Below are positions 60,994 to 64,000 of a stretch of 64,000 nt of DNA, piece after piece. A program made the position numbers and the translations under genes. Source of the DNA: Salinibacter grassmerensis (lineage in GTDB: Bacteria; Bacteroidota; Rhodothermia; Rhodothermales; Salinibacteraceae); the NCBI RefSeq assembly GCF_947077765.1, contig NZ_CAMTTF010000001.1:1-64000 (forward strand), read 5' to 3'. The notes below the pieces were generated by a model, which saw only the letters and a program-made list of their open reading frames with translations, was not told the DNA's origin and searched no databases. Within the stretch, counting starts at the first letter, position 1. Every line of letters begins with the position of its first letter.

Positions 60994-61267
60994 CTGTACC
61001 GGTCTCCGAGCTCGGGCCCCGAACCCGTTCGCCTGAGCGCTGTTTTCCGGGGTAGCTTCACGATTGTGCCGCCCAACAGCTGTGGAGAATGCTCGCCCCC
61101 TCCGCGCTCTGCACCGTGCTCGTGAATCGCCTGGAGGCCACGAGGCCCACCGCTCCGCCGAAGAGATCTTCCGACTGCTCATAAACCTACGGAAACCCGC
61201 CCCGATAGATCTGTCCTTCCTCTAATCCAGTCCCACCGGCCTAGACCTTGATCACGTCCCTCAGCCG

Positions 61268-61759
61268 ATGACCAGTCAAAATAAGTCCGGAAACGCCTCA
61301 GACGAAAATGCGCCCCGCCGCTTTGGTATTTCTCAGTTCCAGCGCTGGATATCCGCGTCCGGCCTCGTGGCTCTTCTTTTGGTCTACGGGACGAACTATG
61401 CCGATGGAGTGGTGGCCATGGAGTGGTCGGAGCTGGCCCTAGATGCCAGCCTCGTGGCCGGAGTCGTTCTCGCTGCTTTCAACGGTTTCCGGAAGGAGGT
61501 CCTGGTGGGAGAGAACGAGATTCGAAAGGTCCAGCCGCTTTGGACGGACCAGTCCGTGCAGATCAGTGAGATCCGGCGCGTCCACGTTCCGACGACTGAG
61601 AGTGGCCTCTGGCTCTACACCGACCCGGACGGAAATCCGGCGCTGACGATCGGCGGGGGACTCGAAGCCCCCGATGAGCTTGAGGAGCTGGTGATTCAGC
61701 ACGCCCCCTCCGACGCAGCGGTGACAGGGCTGGGGCACCGGGCAAACGGCACGTCGTAG
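61268..61759 (+). CDS. Hypothetical membrane protein with PH-like domain
   Basis: 163 residues. A polar N-terminus (to about 22), two possible membrane segments (ISASGLVALLLVYGTN, about 29-44, and LALDASLVAGVVLAAF, about 57-72) and a strand-rich C-terminal part (VLVGENEIRKVQPLW, SVQISEIRRVHVPT, GLWLYTDPDGNPALTIGGG) reminiscent of bacterial PH domains. The resemblance is by eye only. Separate from its neighbours by 270 bases or so upstream. Confidence 0.6.
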   Translation: MTSQNKSGNASDENAPRRFGISQFQRWISASGLVALLLVYGTNYADGVVAMEWSELALDASLVAGVVLAAFNGFRKEVLVGENEIRKVQPLWTDQSVQISEIRRVHVPTTESGLWLYTDPDGNPALTIGGGLEAPDELEELVIQHAPSDAAVTGLGHRANGTS

Positions 61760-61950
61760 ACCGACCTGCACGCTCTTTGGTTCGAATCCACTGCGTGGGA
61801 GAGGGCGGTCATTGCCGACTACAAAGCCTCCCTCGGCTGATGCGGCACCTGGCGGGCACCTGACCGCCCGACGGCGTGAAAGCGCCCGCCTGAGAGGGTA
61901 TAGCCAAGGGGGGCAGACACACACCCATGTGATTTCCCGCTGATCGAGCC

Positions 61951-62430
61951 ATGGCCACCGACCCGCTTCGTCGCCTCGGACGTCTCGAAGAGGGCGGCTT
62001 TCGTCGCCTCGCCGCCCGCCTCGCGCTCCTCCGGGCCTACGCGCGCCGCCGAGACACAGAAGGACTCTCCGACGCCCAGGCCCAGACAGCGATCGCCGAG
62101 GCCTTCGACCAGCGCACCGCCGCAGTGGACGATTGGGTCTACGACGTATACGAGTCGGTCACGGCCCGCACGCTGCGGCGCTGGGCCCATCAGTTCCGGG
62201 AGGACGGGCTGCAGGGCCTGATCGATGAGCACGGGCGCCGGAGCGGGCGCTCCTACGAGTCGTATTTCGGCGCGGGCTCGGAGCTGCGCAAGATTGCGCT
62301 CCACTACCTGGCCGACCATCCGGACTGCACGAGCACGGAGCTCCTGGACGAGCTCGCCCAGCACGTCAACGACGAGGCACTGCCCACCCGCCGCACGGTG
62401 CAGCGCTTCCTGCGGAAGATGGGCGGCTGA
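61951..62430 (+). CDS. HTH protein resembling the N-terminal part of a Mu-type transposase
   Basis: 159 residues. Helical N-terminus, then a helix-turn-helix segment VTARTLRRWAHQFREDGLQG with GLIDEHGRRSGRS after it, and a second helix-turn-helix-like part STELLDELAQHVNDEALPTR / RTVQRFLRKMGG. This is how Mu/Tn552/IS481-type transposases start, but the catalytic DDE domain is missing and the frame stops at 62430. Either a truncated transposase remnant or a domesticated DNA-binding protein. No terminal inverted repeats or target duplication could be identified. Confidence 0.6.
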   Translation: MATDPLRRLGRLEEGGFRRLAARLALLRAYARRRDTEGLSDAQAQTAIAEAFDQRTAAVDDWVYDVYESVTARTLRRWAHQFREDGLQGLIDEHGRRSGRSYESYFGAGSELRKIALHYLADHPDCTSTELLDELAQHVNDEALPTRRTVQRFLRKMGG

Positions 62431-63071
62431 GTGGGAGTGTCGTGTGCACGGGGCACGTGAGCGTTTGCGTGTATGGGACCTGGAGACTGCCCGGGGCGAT
62501 TCCGTTGTCGCCTCGAGCCGGGCACAGGGCCCGTCCGGCAGTCAACGGCCTCCACACACTTGCCTGGGCTGATCTCCATGCGAGCGAAGCGCTGGGGGCG
62601 ATGGCGACCGGGCAGTCACGGGGCTGCGCTGAGACCGAAAGGACCGACCTCTTCTGGGGTGCGAAGACCGAAGGTCAGGCCCCTGCGGCCTTCACGGAGT
62701 ACGTCGAGTGTGGAGCGACAGCGTGGAAAACACCTCCTTCCGAGGCTCCGCCCGGTTTTGATCGGGGGGCTCAGGTGTGTGGCTGGGTCTGCGGGGCCGT
62801 CATGTTCAACGGAGCAAGACGGAGCGCCAGCGTAGGGGGGCGAAATGAAAGCGCTCCGGACAAAACACGTGTCGCCTGCATCGTCGCTGGTTCGTCGCCT
62901 GGAAAAACCACATGTCGTCCCGCTCTCGGGCCCCCAAACGCGGCTTTACAGGGACGAGAGGCGGTTTTCCGGGGGCGTCGGGCACACGGCAGGCCGTGTC
63001 CCGTTAGGGGCGCACGCCGGATTCACTCCGGTCCCTCCCGCAGGTTTTCGCGCACGAGTCCGCTTCGGATC
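62431..63071. other. Intergenic region between the HTH gene and mnmG
   Basis: No convincing gene in 641 bases and no recognisable transposase fragment in any frame, so the catalytic half of the element upstream is not simply frameshifted. The frames are Arg/Ser/Pro-rich. The mnmG promoter should lie near 62950-63060, but I could not single it out. Confidence 0.4.
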
Positions 63072-64000
63072 ATGCATCAGGATTACTTCGAGCACGACGT
63101 CATTGTGGTGGGCGGTGGGCACAGTGGCAGTGAGGCCGCGGCCGCGGCGGCCAACATGGGTGCCGACACGTTGCTCATCACCATGAAGCTCGCAGACATC
63201 GGGCAGATGTCGTGCAACCCCGCCATTGGCGGCATCGGCAAGGGGCACATGGCCCGCGAAATCGACGCGCTTGGCGGCATCATGGGCAAGGCCACCGACC
63301 GGGCGGGCATTCAATTTCGGATGCTCAACAAGAGCAAGGGGCCGGCCGTGTGGGGGCCGCGGGCCCAGTGTGGTCGGCGCGCCTACGCCCGGGCCATCCG
63401 GCAGGAACTGGAGGCCATCGACAACCTGAAGATGCGGTCGGACATGGTGAAGGAGATTCTGACCGACGACGCGGGGGAGACGGTGACGGGCGTGCGCACG
63501 AACCTCGGCAAGGAGTTTCGCGCGCCGTGCGTCGTGCTCACTACGGGGACGTTCTCGAACGGCGTGATCCACGTCGGAGAGCAAAACTTTGGTGGGGGGC
63601 GCATTGGAGAAAGTGCCTCACACGGCATCACGGGCTGCCTCCACGACCTTGGCTTTGAGAGCGGGCGGCTGAAAACCGGCACGCCGCCGCGCGTAGACGG
63701 GCGCTCCATCGACTACAGCGTGATGGAGAAGCAGCCGGGCGACCCGGACGCGACCGCCTTTTCGTTCCTGACCGACGACCTGCCGTCGGTGGAGGATCAG
63801 CTCTCCTGCTGGCTCACCGACACCACGCCCGAGACGCACGAGGTGCTGCGCACCGGCTTCGACCGGAGCCCGATGTTCACCGGGGCGCTCGACGCGGACG
63901 GCCCGCGTTATTGCCCGTCCATCGAGGACAAGATCGACCGCTTCTCGGAGAAGGACCACCACCAGCTGTTCATCGAGCCGGAGGGACGCGACACCCACGA
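63072..64000 (+). CDS. mnmG: tRNA uridine 5-carboxymethylaminomethyl modification enzyme MnmG (truncated by window end)
   Basis: 309 codons visible from ATG at 63072; the family has about 620, so the second half lies beyond the window. FAD-binding DVIVVGGGHSGSEAAAAAAN (about 8-27), MSCNPAIGGIGKGHMAREID (in part), GPAVWGPRAQCGRRAYAR (in part) and LKTGTPPRVDGRSIDY are MnmG hallmarks, including the catalytic-site Cys in the MSCNPAIGG and TGTPPR surroundings. Works with MnmE on wobble uridines. Confidence 0.97.
   Translation, partial: MHQDYFEHDVIVVGGGHSGSEAAAAAANMGADTLLITMKLADIGQMSCNPAIGGIGKGHMAREIDALGGIMGKATDRAGIQFRMLNKSKGPAVWGPRAQCGRRAYARAIRQELEAIDNLKMRSDMVKEILTDDAGETVTGVRTNLGKEFRAPCVVLTTGTFSNGVIHVGEQNFGGGRIGESASHGITGCLHDLGFESGRLKTGTPPRVDGRSIDYSVMEKQPGDPDATAFSFLTDDLPSVEDQLSCWLTDTTPETHEVLRTGFDRSPMFTGALDADGPRYCPSIEDKIDRFSEKDHHQLFIEPEGRDTH

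Noticed and set aside
1-64000. CRISPR arrays, rRNA operons, tmRNA, RNase P RNA, complete insertion sequences or prophage
   Set aside because: I looked for regularly spaced repeats, rRNA cores, the RNase P GAGGAAAGTCC-type motif and transposase catalytic domains with flanking repeats and found none. A GAGGAAAGTGCC string near 41860 lacks the other RNase P RNA segments.

Overview
The window looks like a chromosomal stretch from a halophilic member of the Rhodothermota/Bacteroidota, close to Salinibacter. The evidence is a GC-rich sequence, strongly acidic proteins (including a roughly 80-residue Asp/Glu-rich extension on ribosomal protein S2), the Bacteroidota-type omega subunit, the L28-L33-DUF4295 trio, and a phosphosulfolactate synthase of the kind expected in organisms that make sulfonolipids. 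Species identity is inferred from these features, not from a database search.

Layout. 0-7.3 kb: accessory envelope and hypothetical genes, including a left-edge-truncated outer-membrane protein, an FAD amine-oxidase-like protein, a three-gene envelope operon and a ring-cleaving dioxygenase-like protein. 7.8-10.8 kb: dnaA and dnaN. 10.8-18 kb: an ECF sigma factor with a TPR-bearing putative anti-sigma, SCO, an SDR, rpe, a CsoR repressor and a poorly coding stretch. 18.3-20.4 kb: SRP RNA, yajC, a RibBA-like protein with a degenerate GTP cyclohydrolase II half, and a 54-residue membrane protein. 20.4-21.1 kb: a gene-free, DnaA-box-rich, inverted-repeat-rich region, the best oriC candidate. 21-29.4 kb: comEC, nusB, a phosphatase, ychF, a lipoprotein, a LolC/E-like permease and comA. 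29.6-41.6 kb: the L28/L33 operon, three tRNAs, and then a long leftward informational cluster (rplM-rpsI-rpsB-tsf-pyrH-frr, tRNA-Ser, yicC-gmk-rpoZ-coaBC-udg, dnaB). 42-48 kb: yceD-rpmF-plsX-fabH-fabD-lipoprotein-fabG. 48-55.5 kb: a DEAD-box helicase, small membrane proteins, an M29 aminopeptidase and a barrel-PKD-SPOR outer-membrane protein. 55.6-64 kb: two tRNAs, then rpmH-rnpA-yidC-mnmE, three accessory genes and the start of mnmG.

Functional reading. This is mostly core genome: replication initiation (DnaA, DnaN, DnaB, oriC), translation, membrane-protein insertion (SRP RNA, YajC, YidC), and lipid and cofactor synthesis. The unusual elements are within familiar families. DnaB ends in an SSB-like acidic Phe tail. 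A family-4 uracil-DNA glycosylase has no cysteines. RibBA has lost its zinc ligands. Two intergenic elements at 1.1 kb and 50.2 kb look like very short promoter-terminator transcription units. A three-gene envelope operon and a sigma/TPR pair could not be assigned to described systems. No CRISPR array, intact prophage, complete insertion sequence or rRNA operon was seen.
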